Positions 1 through 9,010 are shown, counted from the stretch's first letter. The stretch is DNA of 64,000 nt from Chryseobacterium shigense (GCF_900156575.1 NZ_FTNY01000001.1:496001-560000); one strand, 5' to 3'. The notes: generated by a model from the sequence alone, not told the origin. Numbers and translations are program-made.

Positions 1-1
1 T

Positions 2-712
2 TTGATCACGCTGTATTTTCAGAAAAAAAGAAATAAAAAACTGGAAATGCTGTATTATGATAAGAAGATTGCCGAACTGGAACTGCAGGCGATTAAAGCA
101 CAGATCAATCCCCATTTCATCTATAACTGCCTTAATTCTATACAATTTTTGCTGTACAAAAAGGATTATCAGGAAACAGAAAATTATCTGGAAATATTTG
201 CTCAGATGATCCGAAAAACGCTTTATTATTCTGAGAAAACGTTCATGCCGATCAAGGAAGAAAAAGAATATCTTTCCCTGTATCTTGACATGGAAAAACT
301 GAGGTTAAAAAATCTTTTTAATTATTCTATCATCCTCTCTGAAGATGTCAATGAAAACTGGGTAATCCCTTCCCTGCTCATCCAGCCTTTTGTGGAAAAT
401 TCTATAAAGCACGGAATGACAGGCCTGAAAGAAAGAAAAGGAAATATTCTGGTGTCATTTGAGCATACGGGAACTTCTCTTTGTGTCACTATTGAGGACA
501 ATGGAATGGGAATAGGCTCCGGACCAAAGAAAAAAAAGGATTCTTTCGGAGTAAAATTATCTCAGAAAAGGATTGAAACATTCAGACAGCTTTTTGATAC
601 TCACATCATTCTTGAGATCCATGATCTTACTGAAAAAGAGCAAAGACCGGGAACCCGGATCAAACTTTATATACAACCTTATGAAAACCAAAACACAAGT
701 ATGCATCATTGA
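2..712 (+). CDS. LytS-family sensor histidine kinase, C-terminal part
   Basis: The 5' end lies outside the window, so only the cytoplasmic kinase end is seen. It has the His_kinase-type phosphoacceptor region with the motif QINPHFIYNCLNS (about residues 34-46 of this fragment). The HATPase N box IQPFVENSIKHGM is near residue 127 and the glycine motif IEDNGMGIG near residue 163. This arrangement is typical of the LytS/YehU class, which normally has N-terminal membrane or sensor segments. It overlaps the following LytTR regulator gene by 32 nt, so the two are almost certainly co-transcribed and form a cognate pair. The stimulus cannot be read from the sequence. Confidence 0.9.
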   Translation: MITLYFQKKRNKKLEMLYYDKKIAELELQAIKAQINPHFIYNCLNSIQFLLYKKDYQETENYLEIFAQMIRKTLYYSEKTFMPIKEEKEYLSLYLDMEKLRLKNLFNYSIILSEDVNENWVIPSLLIQPFVENSIKHGMTGLKERKGNILVSFEHTGTSLCVTIEDNGMGIGSGPKKKKDSFGVKLSQKRIETFRQLFDTHIILEIHDLTEKEQRPGTRIKLYIQPYENQNTSMHH

Positions 713-1412
713 CGATGAACAGGACGGAAGAGATTATATCGCTCTTCTGCTGACCAATGAATTTCCTGAGATCCAAATGGCATTTCAGGCATCGAGCGTG
801 GAAGAAGCCTACCGGTATCTTTCTAAAAGTTCGCCGGACATTATTTTTCTGGATGTACAGCTGCAGGACGGTACTGCTTTTGATCTTCTGTCGAAGTTCA
901 GAGAAATAGATTCCCGGATCATCTTTATTACAGCCTATGAAAATTTTGCCATCCAGGCGATCAAAAACAGTGCGGCAGATTACTTACTAAAGCCTATCCG
1001 GAAGATCGATTTTATTATGGCAGTCAATAAAGTACTGGAAAACATGAAAAAAAGTAAAAACACCTCCAGTATTTCCCTGAGCGAGAATAAGATCAGTCTT
1101 CCTACTCTTCAGGGATTCAGATTAACAAATATCAGCGACATCATTCGTTGTGAAGCAGATTCCAGCTACACCACTTTTTATCTTGCCGATAAAACGAAGA
1201 TTATTGTTTCCAGAACACTGCATGATTTTGAAGAACACCTAACGAGATACAATTTTTTCAGAATCCATCACAAACACCTGATCAATCTTTTTCACCTTAA
1301 GGAATATATTAAGGGGAAAGGCGGACAGGTCGTGATGGCAGATCAGTCTGTTTTGGATGTTTCCGTACGCAAAAAGAATGATTTCTTACATAAAATTGAA
1401 AATTTAGAATAA
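681..1412 (+). CDS. LytTR-family response regulator
   Basis: This is a 243-aa protein with an N-terminal receiver domain and a C-terminal LytTR DNA-binding domain. The acidic pair after CII (residues 11-12), the phosphoacceptor Asp in IIFLDVQLQDG (about residue 57) and the lysine in LLKPI (about 103) are visible. The LytTR domain starts near residue 140. I chose the ATG at 681, which yields MKTKTQVCIIDDE, over the longer frame from 573 because receiver domains start just before the first strand. It overlaps the kinase gene upstream, so the pair is a two-component system. Target genes are unknown. Confidence 0.9.
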   Translation: MKTKTQVCIIDDEQDGRDYIALLLTNEFPEIQMAFQASSVEEAYRYLSKSSPDIIFLDVQLQDGTAFDLLSKFREIDSRIIFITAYENFAIQAIKNSAADYLLKPIRKIDFIMAVNKVLENMKKSKNTSSISLSENKISLPTLQGFRLTNISDIIRCEADSSYTTFYLADKTKIIVSRTLHDFEEHLTRYNFFRIHHKHLINLFHLKEYIKGKGGQVVMADQSVLDVSVRKKNDFLHKIENLE

Positions 1413-1443
1413 AATCAAGTATTCAGAATTTTGTGTTTTCTTT

Positions 1444-1980
1444 TTATTTCTGTTCCAGTTGTACTATCATCTTTTTAAGCATCACCTGGACAATTAACTG
1501 ATGGAAAGGACGTACGGGCAGGAAATATAATATTCCCATCCAATTATGGTATTTTACAGCAGTTGAAATCGTTAAATAGTTTTCTCCTGTATTTTGCTTT
1601 GCTTTATCATAAAGGATAGAGACTCTGAAATCGAGATGTTGATCATTCTCGCCCATAATCATTTCATTGTCGGTCTTATCAAATATTTTGAAAATTCCCA
1701 CCTGTTGTCCCACTTCAAGTTTTAGATCTCCGGGATCCTGTATTTTGCTGCGATCTGTTCCGGTTTTCAGTCCAAACATTTTAACAATGCTGTTTCTGAG
1801 GGAGAACATTTTCTTTCCCCATTGAGGAGTGCTGGAGAAAAAAGCCTTGCCTATTTCTGTGGTAGTGATGTTTCGTTTTGTATTGCGTACAGGTCCCCTA
1901 AAACTATCTGTATAATCAAATATTACTTTTTCTCTGGACAGAGCCGATTCATGGGGAATTTCAGTTTTTTTAATCTTCAT
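1444..1980 (-). CDS. DUF2867-like protein
   Basis: The product is about 178 aa if it starts at MKIKKTEIPHES; the frame stays open for 25 codons upstream, to 2055. The C-terminal block HNWMGILYFLPVRPFHQLI followed by LKKM closely resembles the C-terminus of the SDR-DUF2867 protein at 57302-58786 in this window. That supports assignment to DUF2867, a lipid-pocket (SRPBCC-like) fold of unknown function. No signal peptide is seen. It converges on the response regulator gene, with only 31 nt between the stop codons. The function is unknown. Confidence 0.7.
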   Translation of the reverse strand: MKIKKTEIPHESALSREKVIFDYTDSFRGPVRNTKRNITTTEIGKAFFSSTPQWGKKMFSLRNSIVKMFGLKTGTDRSKIQDPGDLKLEVGQQVGIFKIFDKTDNEMIMGENDQHLDFRVSILYDKAKQNTGENYLTISTAVKYHNWMGILYFLPVRPFHQLIVQVMLKKMIVQLEQK

Positions 1981-2287
1981 GGTACTGGTTTTAAGGTCAT
2001 TTAGTCTTTGTTCTGACAAATGTAAGCGGCTTTGGGAATAAAAGAAGTGACCCATCTCAGCTTTCCGTTAAAATATATTGGAAATGGGGTGTCCATCAGA
2101 TCGCGAAATGCTACACTTAACTTCAATTTAATAACACTTACTAGAAAATTGGCTACACTTAACAATTCACATTATCGGGAGTTTTAAAACCTCCTAAATT
2201 TATTCAAAAATTAAATATAGCGGATTATCAATGAAATACGATTTGAAATAAAATTCAAAAAATAAACCAACCATAAAACTATACCAT

Positions 2288-3097
2288 ATGAAACTTAAAA
2301 ACATGGCTATCTTAGGTTTGTCTGCAGGTCTTTTCCTTTTATCAGGCTGTCGTGACAACAATGAACAACTTGAAGAATCAGCAGCAGCCCAAACTGCTTC
2401 TTTGAGCAAATTTGAACCCTCCAACCTCCCTCCGGCTCCACCCGAAATAAGGGAAGAATTTGCTCAGGACGGCATTGACATTGATAGGGTAAGAGTAGAA
2501 TATTTCTCTGACGGACAGCCGGTAGATATGATTGATGATCTGGAAAATAAATTTCCGGTAGCATCTCTTGTGAAAAATCCAGCTGACCAGTCTGCACTGA
2601 TCACGGTAAGAACTTTTTCGAACGAAGAAAAATATCTTCAGTATGGAGACCAAAATGGTCTGAAATTCCGTGAAACAAAGGCATTTAATGAATCTATACA
2701 GAAGTATGCCGAAATTAATGGTCTGGTTCAAATGGCCGAAGCCGGAGAACAACTGCCGGATACGTATTACGCTTTTGAAAATCAGCAGTATCAGACTTAT
2801 TTTGGAGCTTTAAGTCCGGGATGGCTTCGGGTTTATGACGATATTATTCCTTATGGCTCCAACAAATATGTTATGTCTCCGGTCGTTCCCACGCTGGGAT
2901 TCTGGTTCTTTGACAATTGGAATAATAAAATCGGATGCTACAAAAGACAGCATATCTATATGGTGGAGCATCTTTATGATAAAAAGTTTTTCAAAAAACA
3001 TTTGGTTTCTCTCGCAGGATGGGGCAGTTCAACCGTTATGTTCTGGGGAATTCTTGGCTACGTGAACAACAAAGTAGAATCTATGATCCTCTTTTAA
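2288..3097 (+). CDS. Secreted lipoprotein of unknown function
   Basis: This is a 269-aa protein with a clear lipoprotein signal: a basic start (MKLKN), a hydrophobic stretch, and the lipobox LLSGC with Cys at about residue 21. The mature protein starts acidic and carries a Pro-rich segment (NLPPAPPEIREEF). Near the C-terminus it is rich in Gly, Trp and aromatics (GFWFFDNWNNKIGCYKRQH). I do not recognise the family. The gene stands alone and is followed by a good terminator. Two copies of GCTACACTTAAC lie in the upstream gap (about 2109 and 2150). Confidence 0.75.
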   Translation: MKLKNMAILGLSAGLFLLSGCRDNNEQLEESAAAQTASLSKFEPSNLPPAPPEIREEFAQDGIDIDRVRVEYFSDGQPVDMIDDLENKFPVASLVKNPADQSALITVRTFSNEEKYLQYGDQNGLKFRETKAFNESIQKYAEINGLVQMAEAGEQLPDTYYAFENQQYQTYFGALSPGWLRVYDDIIPYGSNKYVMSPVVPTLGFWFFDNWNNKIGCYKRQHIYMVEHLYDKKFFKKHLVSLAGWGSSTVMFWGILGYVNNKVESMILF

Positions 3098-3118
3098 ATA
3101 GAACACAAATAAATATAG

Positions 3119-3147
3119 GGTCGTTTCAAAAGAAACGGCCTTTTTTT
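3119..3147 (+). terminator. Rho-independent terminator
   Basis: The inverted repeat GGTCGTTTC-aaaa-GAAACGGCC (one G-U pair) is followed by a run of T. It ends transcription of the lipoprotein gene. Confidence 0.8.
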
Positions 3148-3209
3148 ATTGGAGCCTGTTTCAGGATTGCAAAAAATGGATTAAATTCGGTTACCTAAAA
3201 CAGATCTTC

Positions 3210-4358
3210 ATGATACAACTTCCTTTGTCTAAACTTTCTAATGTGGGAACTACCATTTTCAGCCAGATGACGCAGCTCGCCAATGAAAATGAAGCGATCA
3301 ATCTTTCTCAGGGCTTTCCGGACTTCATGCCGGACTCAGAACTGCTGGATCATGTAGATTATTTCATCAAAAAAGGGTTTAATCAATATGCTCCATTGGG
3401 AGGCATGATGCCATTGAAGGAAGAGATCGCCAGAAAAATCGAGAACAGCCACCACGCCATCTATCATCCTGATTCCGAAATAACAGTGACGGCAGGAGGA
3501 ACCCAAGCCATTTTCACCGCAATTGCGACCTTTGTGAAAAAAGATGATGAAGTCATTATTTTTGAACCTGCTTATGACTGTTATGAACCTACTGTAGAAC
3601 TTTTCGGAGGTATTGTGAAGCGTTTTGAAATGAAAGCTCCGGACTACGAAATCGATTGGAATGCGGTAAAAGATCTGGTAAGTGATAGAACAAAAATGAT
3701 TATTATCAACAATCCGAACAACCCTTCAGGAAAGATATTGAAGGAGAAAGATCTGCAGGAACTGGTGGAGATTGTAAAGAATACTTCCATTCTGATTTTA
3801 AGTGATGAAGTCTATGAAAATATTGTTTTTGACGGGAAAAAGCATGTAAGCATCTGTCAATATCCTGAACTTAAAGAAAGAAGCCTTCTTGTGGCCTCAT
3901 TCGGGAAACTCTTCCATGTCACGGGCTGGAAAACAGGCTATTGTGCAGCGCCTAAAAATCTTACCGATGAATTCAGAAAAGTGCATCAGTTCAATGTTTT
4001 CTGTGTCAACACACCTATTCAGCTGGCGCTGGCGGAATACATGAAAAATGATGATCATTACAATCATTTGAATACTTTTTTTCAGGAAAAGAGAGACTTT
4101 CTGAGAAAAGGACTTGAGGGAACATCTTTCGGCCTTCTGGATTGTGAAGGAACCTATTTTCAGGCTCTGACTTATGATAAAATTTCTGATAAAAACGATT
4201 TTGATTTTGCTTCCGAGCTGACGATCAGTCATAAAGTGGCCAGTGTTCCTTTTTCATCGTTCTATAAAAATAAAAGGAATGATCATGTCATCAGACTGTG
4301 TTTTGCAAAAAAACAGGAAACTTTGGAAAGAGCAATAGACCATCTTTCCCAACTCTAA
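3210..4358 (+). CDS. Methionine aminotransferase-like PLP enzyme
   Basis: This is a 382-aa fold-type I aminotransferase of the class that includes YbdL and kynurenine aminotransferases. Visible motifs are the substrate-loop NLSQGFPDF near residue 31, the PLP-binding NNPNNPSGK near 170, and the Schiff-base lysine in SFGKLFHVTGWKTG near 235. It transaminates an amino acid, probably methionine or an aromatic one, with a 2-oxo acid in the cytoplasm. It is a single gene converging on cardiolipin synthase with 3 nt between stops. Substrate preference is inferred from the family only. Confidence 0.85.
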   Translation: MIQLPLSKLSNVGTTIFSQMTQLANENEAINLSQGFPDFMPDSELLDHVDYFIKKGFNQYAPLGGMMPLKEEIARKIENSHHAIYHPDSEITVTAGGTQAIFTAIATFVKKDDEVIIFEPAYDCYEPTVELFGGIVKRFEMKAPDYEIDWNAVKDLVSDRTKMIIINNPNNPSGKILKEKDLQELVEIVKNTSILILSDEVYENIVFDGKKHVSICQYPELKERSLLVASFGKLFHVTGWKTGYCAAPKNLTDEFRKVHQFNVFCVNTPIQLALAEYMKNDDHYNHLNTFFQEKRDFLRKGLEGTSFGLLDCEGTYFQALTYDKISDKNDFDFASELTISHKVASVPFSSFYKNKRNDHVIRLCFAKKQETLERAIDHLSQL

Positions 4359-4361
4359 ATT

Positions 4362-5825
4362 TTATATAAGGGGAGAAAGCAATCTGGCCAGATGTTCAAA
4401 GAAGACTTTGTGTTTTGGCCTTTTCCTCCATGAATCAAGGTGAACTTCCTCGCAGTCATTCATATCTTCATGAAACAGGTCCTGAAGCTTTCCGTTAATC
4501 TTTTGGTCGAAAACCAAAGCATTGACCTCAAAATTCAGTTCCTGACTTCTGACATCCATATTGGCAGTTCCTACAGAGGAAAAAATATCATCGATAAGCA
4601 TTGTTTTGGCATGAATAAATCCTTTTTTGTAAAAGAAAACCCTCACTTTGTTCTCCAGAAGTTCCTCGTAATAAGAATAAGCAGCTGCATTCACCACAAC
4701 TGAATCACCTGACTTGGGAACCATGAGCCTCACATCTACTCCGGAAAGTGCCGCCTGTTTAATGGCGTTTAATACCGTTTCCACCGGGATGAAGTAAGGA
4801 GTAACGATATAGATTCTTTTTTTGGCAGAAAGTATGGCAGATGTTGTACTCAGCATAATAGAAGGCTTGGTATCCGGTCCGCTGGCTGCCGTTTGGATAA
4901 GGGAACTTCCTCCCACATTGTTTTTGCTAAAATAAAGTTGGGAGATCTCAGGGATCTTTTCGGTTGCAAAGATCCAGTTGCTGAAAAATAAAAACTGAAA
5001 ATAAAAGGCGGCTTCTCCTTTCATATACAGATGAACATCTCTCCAATACTGCTTGGGATTAGGATTAATATATTTATCCGAAACATTGATTCCGCCTGTA
5101 AAAACTTCAGCTCCGTCTATAATAATAATTTTTCGGTGATCCCTGTAATTGACTCTGTTGGCCAGAAGTCTGAAGGTAATTTTATTAACGGGAGATACTT
5201 CTATTCCGGCATCTTTAAGTCTTCGCAAGAGTTTCTTTCCAATTTTCCCACTACCCATGTCATCGTATAGAAAACGGACTTTCACGCCTTGTCCTGCCTT
5301 TTTAACAAGTAAATCGGCGAGCCTGTTCCCTATTGAATCATTATCATAAATATAATATTCAAGATGGATATGATGAACTGCTTTTTCAAGAACCTCAAAA
5401 ACTTTTTCAAATTTCCTTTCTCCATTCACGAGTATTTCTGCATAATTCCCCTGAGATAAAGGGGAGTGACCAGCATGATAAAGAAAATTAACGGTGGTCA
5501 GAAATTGATCCATCTCCTCGTGATGATTTTCCAGTGTTTTATGATGGGTTTCGTGGATGTAGGTGCTTACAGCTTGATAGATCTGCTCGTTTCGCTCTAT
5601 TTTAAAGGTGTAAAACTTATTTTTCCTGTAGTTGACCCCAAAAACAAAATAGATGATAATTCCCACCACCGGAAGAAAGATGATCAGCATAAGATACGCA
5701 AGTGTCTTACTTGTATTCCTGGTATCCATGATAATTTTACCTGCCAGAAAAATAATTCCGATCAGATAAAGGCCTTCAAGTCCCAGAAGAATGTACGGGA
5801 AATGATCGAAAAATTCTTTAAGCAT
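4362..5825 (-). CDS. cls: Cardiolipin synthase
   Basis: This is a 487-aa phospholipase D-superfamily protein. Two hydrophobic segments fill the first 65 residues (YILLGLEGLYLIGIIFLAG and LAYLMLIIFLPVVGIIIYF). Two HxKxxxxD motifs follow: HRKIIIID in the middle of the protein and HAKTMLID near residue 400. This is the bacterial Cls layout, which joins two phosphatidylglycerols, or PG and PE, into cardiolipin at the inner membrane. The length matches the family. It appears monocistronic. Confidence 0.93.
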   Translation of the reverse strand: MLKEFFDHFPYILLGLEGLYLIGIIFLAGKIIMDTRNTSKTLAYLMLIIFLPVVGIIIYFVFGVNYRKNKFYTFKIERNEQIYQAVSTYIHETHHKTLENHHEEMDQFLTTVNFLYHAGHSPLSQGNYAEILVNGERKFEKVFEVLEKAVHHIHLEYYIYDNDSIGNRLADLLVKKAGQGVKVRFLYDDMGSGKIGKKLLRRLKDAGIEVSPVNKITFRLLANRVNYRDHRKIIIIDGAEVFTGGINVSDKYINPNPKQYWRDVHLYMKGEAAFYFQFLFFSNWIFATEKIPEISQLYFSKNNVGGSSLIQTAASGPDTKPSIMLSTTSAILSAKKRIYIVTPYFIPVETVLNAIKQAALSGVDVRLMVPKSGDSVVVNAAAYSYYEELLENKVRVFFYKKGFIHAKTMLIDDIFSSVGTANMDVRSQELNFEVNALVFDQKINGKLQDLFHEDMNDCEEVHLDSWRKRPKHKVFFEHLARLLSPLI

Positions 5826-5887
5826 ATTTTGGAACTTTGTGGATATTAAAGGTAAGTAAAAAGAGAAAAAATATGGGTTTAAATGAT

Positions 5888-5924
5888 AAAAAAAGACAAC
5901 CAGTCCTATTTTAGAACCGGCTGT
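5888..5924 (-). terminator. Terminator of the SDR gene
   Basis: Read on the minus strand, a 12-bp stem with three G-U pairs (ACAGCCGGTTCT / AGGACTGGTTGT) is followed by CTTTTTTT. It lies 66 nt past the SDR stop. Confidence 0.75.
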
Positions 5925-5989
5925 AAGTTTTAACTGTTTATTAAATAGAGATTGCTTTGCTGCTTTGCAACAACATGAGATTATTCTTT

Positions 5990-6754
5990 CTATAAAAACA
6001 TTCCTCCGGAAGCTTCTATTCTCTGACCGTTGATCCAGCCTGCATCATCCGTACAAAGGAACGCAACCACCCCACCGATATCATCCGGAAGTCCGGCTCT
6101 TCCTAGGGCTGTCATACTGGAAATCATTGAATTTACATTTTGGTCGTCCCGGGTTCTTCCCCCTCCGAAATCGGTTTCTATAGCTCCCGGAGCGATCACA
6201 TTGGCTTTGATCTTACGGGTTCCTAATTCTTTTGCCATGTATTTTGTCAGCATTTCCACACCCGCTTTCATAGAACCGTAGACCGATGATCCCGGAAGGG
6301 CAAATCTTGCAAGTCCTGATGAAATATTAATGATTCCGCCTCCATCATTGATGAAAGGAATCATTTTCTGAGTCAGAAAGAAAACTCCTTTGAGGTGTAC
6401 ATTCACCATATCATCAAACTGTTCTTCCGTAGTTTCTGTAATAGGAGAATATAGCGCTGTTCCTGCATTATTAACCAGAAAATCAATCGTTGAGCTTCCT
6501 GTTTCCGCTTCAAGATGATCGGTAATATTTTTTACAAATGCATCAAAGCTTTTTACCTCTCTGGTATCCAGCTGGAATGCTGCTGCTTTCTGACCAATAG
6601 CTTTTATTTCATTCACTACAGCATCAGCTTCTTCTCTGCTGTTTTTATAGGTGATTATAACATCTAGTCCTTTTTGAGCGATTTTAAGAGCTGCATTTTT
6701 CCCAAGTCCGCGGCTTCCACCGGTTACGAGTGCAATTTTTGTTTTTGTATTCAT
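5990..6754 (-). CDS. Short-chain dehydrogenase/reductase (classical SDR)
   Basis: This is a 254-aa Rossmann oxidoreductase. The cofactor motif TGGSRGLG is near residue 12, NNAG near 95, and the catalytic YGSMK near 165. The C-terminus WINGQRIEASGGMFL is typical of FabG-like SDRs. I start it at MNTKTKIALVTGG (6754); the open frame continues upstream but without family similarity. The substrate is unknown. An AraC regulator on the same strand begins 1 kb upstream and ends 100 nt before it, a common arrangement for regulator-controlled SDRs. Confidence 0.88.
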   Translation of the reverse strand: MNTKTKIALVTGGSRGLGKNAALKIAQKGLDVIITYKNSREEADAVVNEIKAIGQKAAAFQLDTREVKSFDAFVKNITDHLEAETGSSTIDFLVNNAGTALYSPITETTEEQFDDMVNVHLKGVFFLTQKMIPFINDGGGIINISSGLARFALPGSSVYGSMKAGVEMLTKYMAKELGTRKIKANVIAPGAIETDFGGGRTRDDQNVNSMISSMTALGRAGLPDDIGGVVAFLCTDDAGWINGQRIEASGGMFL

Positions 6755-6854
6755 CTTTTTATATTGTTTATGATCAATAATTAATGGTACAAAGTTGGAA
6801 AATTTTACGGAAGACAGGGTTGCCTGAATCAATCTGAAATTTGCAAAATTCAAA

Positions 6855-7793
6855 TCATGAGCGAAATTCCATTGGGGTAAATGATGTTTTTCTTTTAAAA
6901 AAGTTGGAAAAGTGAGCCAATTCTTCAAAGCCCAATGCATAGGAAATTTCTGACACATTCCATTTGGTTTGCCGGAGAAGGATCTTTGCTTCCTGAATCA
7001 TCCGGTCCGCAATACATTCTGTCGTTGTTTTTCCGGTACTTTCCTTTATTTTTTTATTTAAATAATTCACGTGTACAGCGAGCCTGTCTGCGTAGTCTTT
7101 TGCTGTTTTCAACTGCAATCTCTGGTCTGAAGACTCTATTGGAAACTGTCTTTCCAGAAGCTCTATAAACAATGAAACAACCCTCAGCGAAGCATCGTTT
7201 GAGGCAGAAAGTTTGGCGGCAGGCTGAAGTTTCTGTCCGTAGTGAATCAGTTCCAGAACATAGTTCCGGATGAGATCATATTTGAAAACATAATCGGAAG
7301 CTATTTCCTTTTTTATTTTGGTGAAAAGAGCTTCTATCTCATCTGCCAGCTCATCTTCAATTTCAAACAACGGAACATTTCCGGGCTGAAACAGGGGTAA
7401 TTCTTCCAAGGAGAACTGCGATTGTGCTTTTATGAAAAAGTCTTCCGTAAATACACAGAAACTTCCCGACTGATCCGGATCCTCGGGCACCCAGTGATAG
7501 GGAACTTTCGGAGTGGCAAATAATAACGCATTTTTCTTAATCGCGATAATCTTGTCTGCATATTCTGCCCTGTTTCGCCCTCTGATCAAACTGATCTTAT
7601 AGTATTTTCTTCTGTTGTAGGGCATTTCCGAAGTGGCTTTTGCCCTTTCGATAGTTTGTCTGATATCGAATACATTAAAATGTCCGATCTCTTTATGGAG
7701 TCCTTCAGGAAAAATAGCTTCAAGGTCTTTTCCCAGCTTGGCAGTCATCTCTCTGTAAAAATCTTCCAGGGATGTATGTGCGATCTTTTCCAT
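6855..7793 (-). CDS. AraC-family transcriptional regulator
   Basis: This is about 312 aa with an N-terminal sensing domain and a C-terminal double helix-turn-helix (VSEISYALGFEELAHFSNFFKRKTSF region). The ATG at 7793 (MEKIAHTSLEDFY) is chosen because the upstream 20 codons look non-coding. A promoter-like TATATTTG (minus strand) lies just upstream. It resembles the second AraC protein in the window (44128-45042) along its whole length, for example RRKYYKISLIRG against NRRDYYKVSFIQG, so the two are paralogues. It probably controls the SDR gene 100 nt downstream. Confidence 0.88.
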   Translation of the reverse strand: MEKIAHTSLEDFYREMTAKLGKDLEAIFPEGLHKEIGHFNVFDIRQTIERAKATSEMPYNRRKYYKISLIRGRNRAEYADKIIAIKKNALLFATPKVPYHWVPEDPDQSGSFCVFTEDFFIKAQSQFSLEELPLFQPGNVPLFEIEDELADEIEALFTKIKKEIASDYVFKYDLIRNYVLELIHYGQKLQPAAKLSASNDASLRVVSLFIELLERQFPIESSDQRLQLKTAKDYADRLAVHVNYLNKKIKESTGKTTTECIADRMIQEAKILLRQTKWNVSEISYALGFEELAHFSNFFKRKTSFTPMEFRS

Positions 7794-7813
7794 AACTGAC
7801 GGTTTGTAAAATT

Positions 7814-7821
7814 CAAATATA
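7814..7821 (-). promoter_or_regulatory. Bacteroidota -7 box for the AraC gene
   Basis: TATATTTG on the minus strand (CAAATATA on plus) is a perfect TAnnTTTG match 20 nt upstream of the AraC start codon. Confidence 0.5.
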
Positions 7822-7889
7822 CAAAGTTGACGGGATATGAAATTTAAAAACATAAAAATTTTAAAATGAGATCATGTAGCTATTTTTTA

Positions 7890-7897
7890 TACCTTAG
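7890..7897 (+). promoter_or_regulatory. TAnnTTAG box upstream of peptide gene A1
   Basis: TACCTTAG lies 25 nt before the peptide ATG. The same TAnnTTAG box sits 29 and 28 nt before two other GG-leader peptide genes (8232 and 11375). It departs from the usual TAnnTTTG at one base. Confidence 0.4.
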
Positions 7898-7922
7898 TTC
7901 AAATCAACAATATGATATTATT

Positions 7923-8084
7923 ATGAAAAATCAAACTTTAGAAAAAGGAAAAAAATTAAACAAGAGAGCACTGAGAAGTATTACCGGAGGATTAATGATG
8001 TGTCTAGATCCCAAAACCAATCAGTGCCGGGTTTTTTCGAAAGGCTGCGCAGACCCTCAATGTCGCCCTTCTTTACTGGATTAA
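7923..8084 (+). CDS. GG-leader cysteine-rich peptide, type A1
   Basis: The 53-aa precursor has a leader MKNQTLEKGKKLNKRALRSI ending in TGG, with the K-L-n-k-x-x-L-x-x-I-x-GG pattern of bacteriocin-type double-glycine leaders. The ~30-residue core carries four cysteines spaced C-x7-C-x6-C-x4-C followed by RP. The ATG at 7923 is preferred to the in-frame ATG at 7866 because only the former gives a normal leader. No peptidase-ABC exporter or modification enzyme lies in the window. A bacteriocin, toxin or signalling role is possible but not shown. Confidence 0.8.
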   Translation: MKNQTLEKGKKLNKRALRSITGGLMMCLDPKTNQCRVFSKGCADPQCRPSLLD

Positions 8085-8099
8085 ATCCTGAAACAAAAC

Positions 8100-8126
8100 A
8101 CCATTCCTGACCGGAGTGGTTTTTTA
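8100..8126 (+). terminator. Terminator after peptide A1
   Basis: ACCATTCC-tgacc-GGAGTGGT (8-bp stem, one G-U) is followed by TTTTT. It makes peptide A1 a separate transcript. Confidence 0.8.
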
Positions 8127-8231
8127 TGAATATCTTAATGTAATCATGATTAAGCTCCCATTAAATCACCATTCGGCTTACTTATTTAAATATTTATCAT
8201 GATATTGTGATATAATATCAATTATTTTTTC

Positions 8232-8239
8232 TATTTTAG
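8232..8239 (+). promoter_or_regulatory. TAnnTTAG box upstream of peptide gene A2
   Basis: TATTTTAG lies 29 nt before the ATG of peptide A2. It is the same variant -7 box as at 7890 and 11375. Confidence 0.4.
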
Positions 8240-8268
8240 TTAAATCTAATACACTAAAAATCAAAACA

Positions 8269-8433
8269 ATGAAAAATCAAGATTTACCAAAAGGAAAAAA
8301 ACTGAACAAAAAGCAATTAAGAAGTATCACCGGAGGATTGATGGACTGTATTGATCCGATGACCGGAGGTTGCAGAAAAGTATCAATAGGGTGTGCTCAA
8401 TTGCAGTGCAGACCCACAATAGATCCTTTATAA
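8269..8433 (+). CDS. GG-leader cysteine-rich peptide, type A2
   Basis: This 54-aa precursor starts MKNQDLPKGKKLNKKQLRSI and is cut after TGG. The core starts LMDCIDP and keeps C-x7-C-x6-C-x4-C followed by RP, exactly as in peptide A1. It is a paralogue of the peptides at 7923 and 9065, with its own promoter-like box and its own downstream hairpin. No known family could be assigned beyond the leader type. Confidence 0.78.
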   Translation: MKNQDLPKGKKLNKKQLRSITGGLMDCIDPMTGGCRKVSIGCAQLQCRPTIDPL

Positions 8434-8444
8434 AAAAATATATA

Positions 8445-8477
8445 AGCTGTTCAGTTAATGAATGGCTTTTGTTTTTT
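8445..8477 (+). terminator. Terminator after peptide A2
   Basis: AGCTGTTCA-gttaa-TGAATGGCT (9 bp, two G-U) is followed by TTTGTTTTTT. Confidence 0.65.
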
Positions 8478-8575
8478 AAGTCATCGAATATAATTTAATC
8501 TATTATTTCTTCATCAGATGATACGCTGATGTTTTCTTCATCTTCGTTTTCGACTAACTCATTAAAATCAAAACA

Positions 8576-8758
8576 ATGAAAAATATACTTTTAGAAAGCG
8601 CTAAAAAGCTTAGCAAGAAAGAGCTCAAAAGGATTGCAGGCGGCAAACTCTACTGTCTGAGACCGAATCCTTGCATGGAACCCTGCGAACAGGCTCCTAC
8701 CCCGACCTGTACCTTAATTTCTGTCAGCTGCGTAGAAATAGAATGCAGACCACAATAA
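8576..8758 (+). CDS. GG-leader cysteine-rich peptide, type B1
   Basis: The 60-aa precursor has a leader MKNILLESAKKLSKKELKRI with the cleavage site AGG. The core has six cysteines: C-x5-C-x3-C-x7-C-x6-C-x4-C then RPQ. The last four cysteines have the same spacing as the type A peptides, so both types share one scaffold, and type B adds two N-terminal cysteines. It is near-identical in layout to the next gene (8807), with a 48-nt gap and no terminator between, so B1, B2 and A3 may be one transcript. An even cysteine count suggests disulfide bonding. Confidence 0.8.
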   Translation: MKNILLESAKKLSKKELKRIAGGKLYCLRPNPCMEPCEQAPTPTCTLISVSCVEIECRPQ

Positions 8759-8806
8759 TTCATCATACTATAAAAAACTAATTAACAACAAGTAAAACTC
8801 AAAATC

Positions 8807-9010
8807 ATGAACACAATAATATTACAAAGTGCAAAAAAACTTAGCAAAAAAGAGCTTAAAACGATTGCAGGCGGTAAACTTGACTGTCTGAGATCAAACC
8901 CTTGTATGGAACCTTGTGAACAGATTCCTCCCGGGACCTGCACGCGGATTTCCATCAACTGTGCCCAAAAAGAATGCAGACCACAGGTTATAGATCCATC
9001 CATCGATTAA
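8807..9010 (+). CDS. GG-leader cysteine-rich peptide, type B2
   Basis: This 67-aa precursor is a recent duplicate of the gene at 8576. The leader MNTIILQSAKKLSKKELKTI ends in AGG, and the core keeps all six cysteines at identical spacing, including the block NPCMEPCEQ. The loops between cysteines differ (IPPGT against APTPT), so the scaffold is kept while exposed loops vary. It has a seven-residue C-terminal extension (VIDPSID) that B1 lacks. Function unknown. Confidence 0.8.
   Translation: MNTIILQSAKKLSKKELKTIAGGKLDCLRSNPCMEPCEQIPPGTCTRISINCAQKECRPQVIDPSID

Noticed and set aside
2307-2752. Minus-strand frames inside the lipoprotein gene
   Set aside because: Antisense shadows of a gene with a clear lipobox and terminator.
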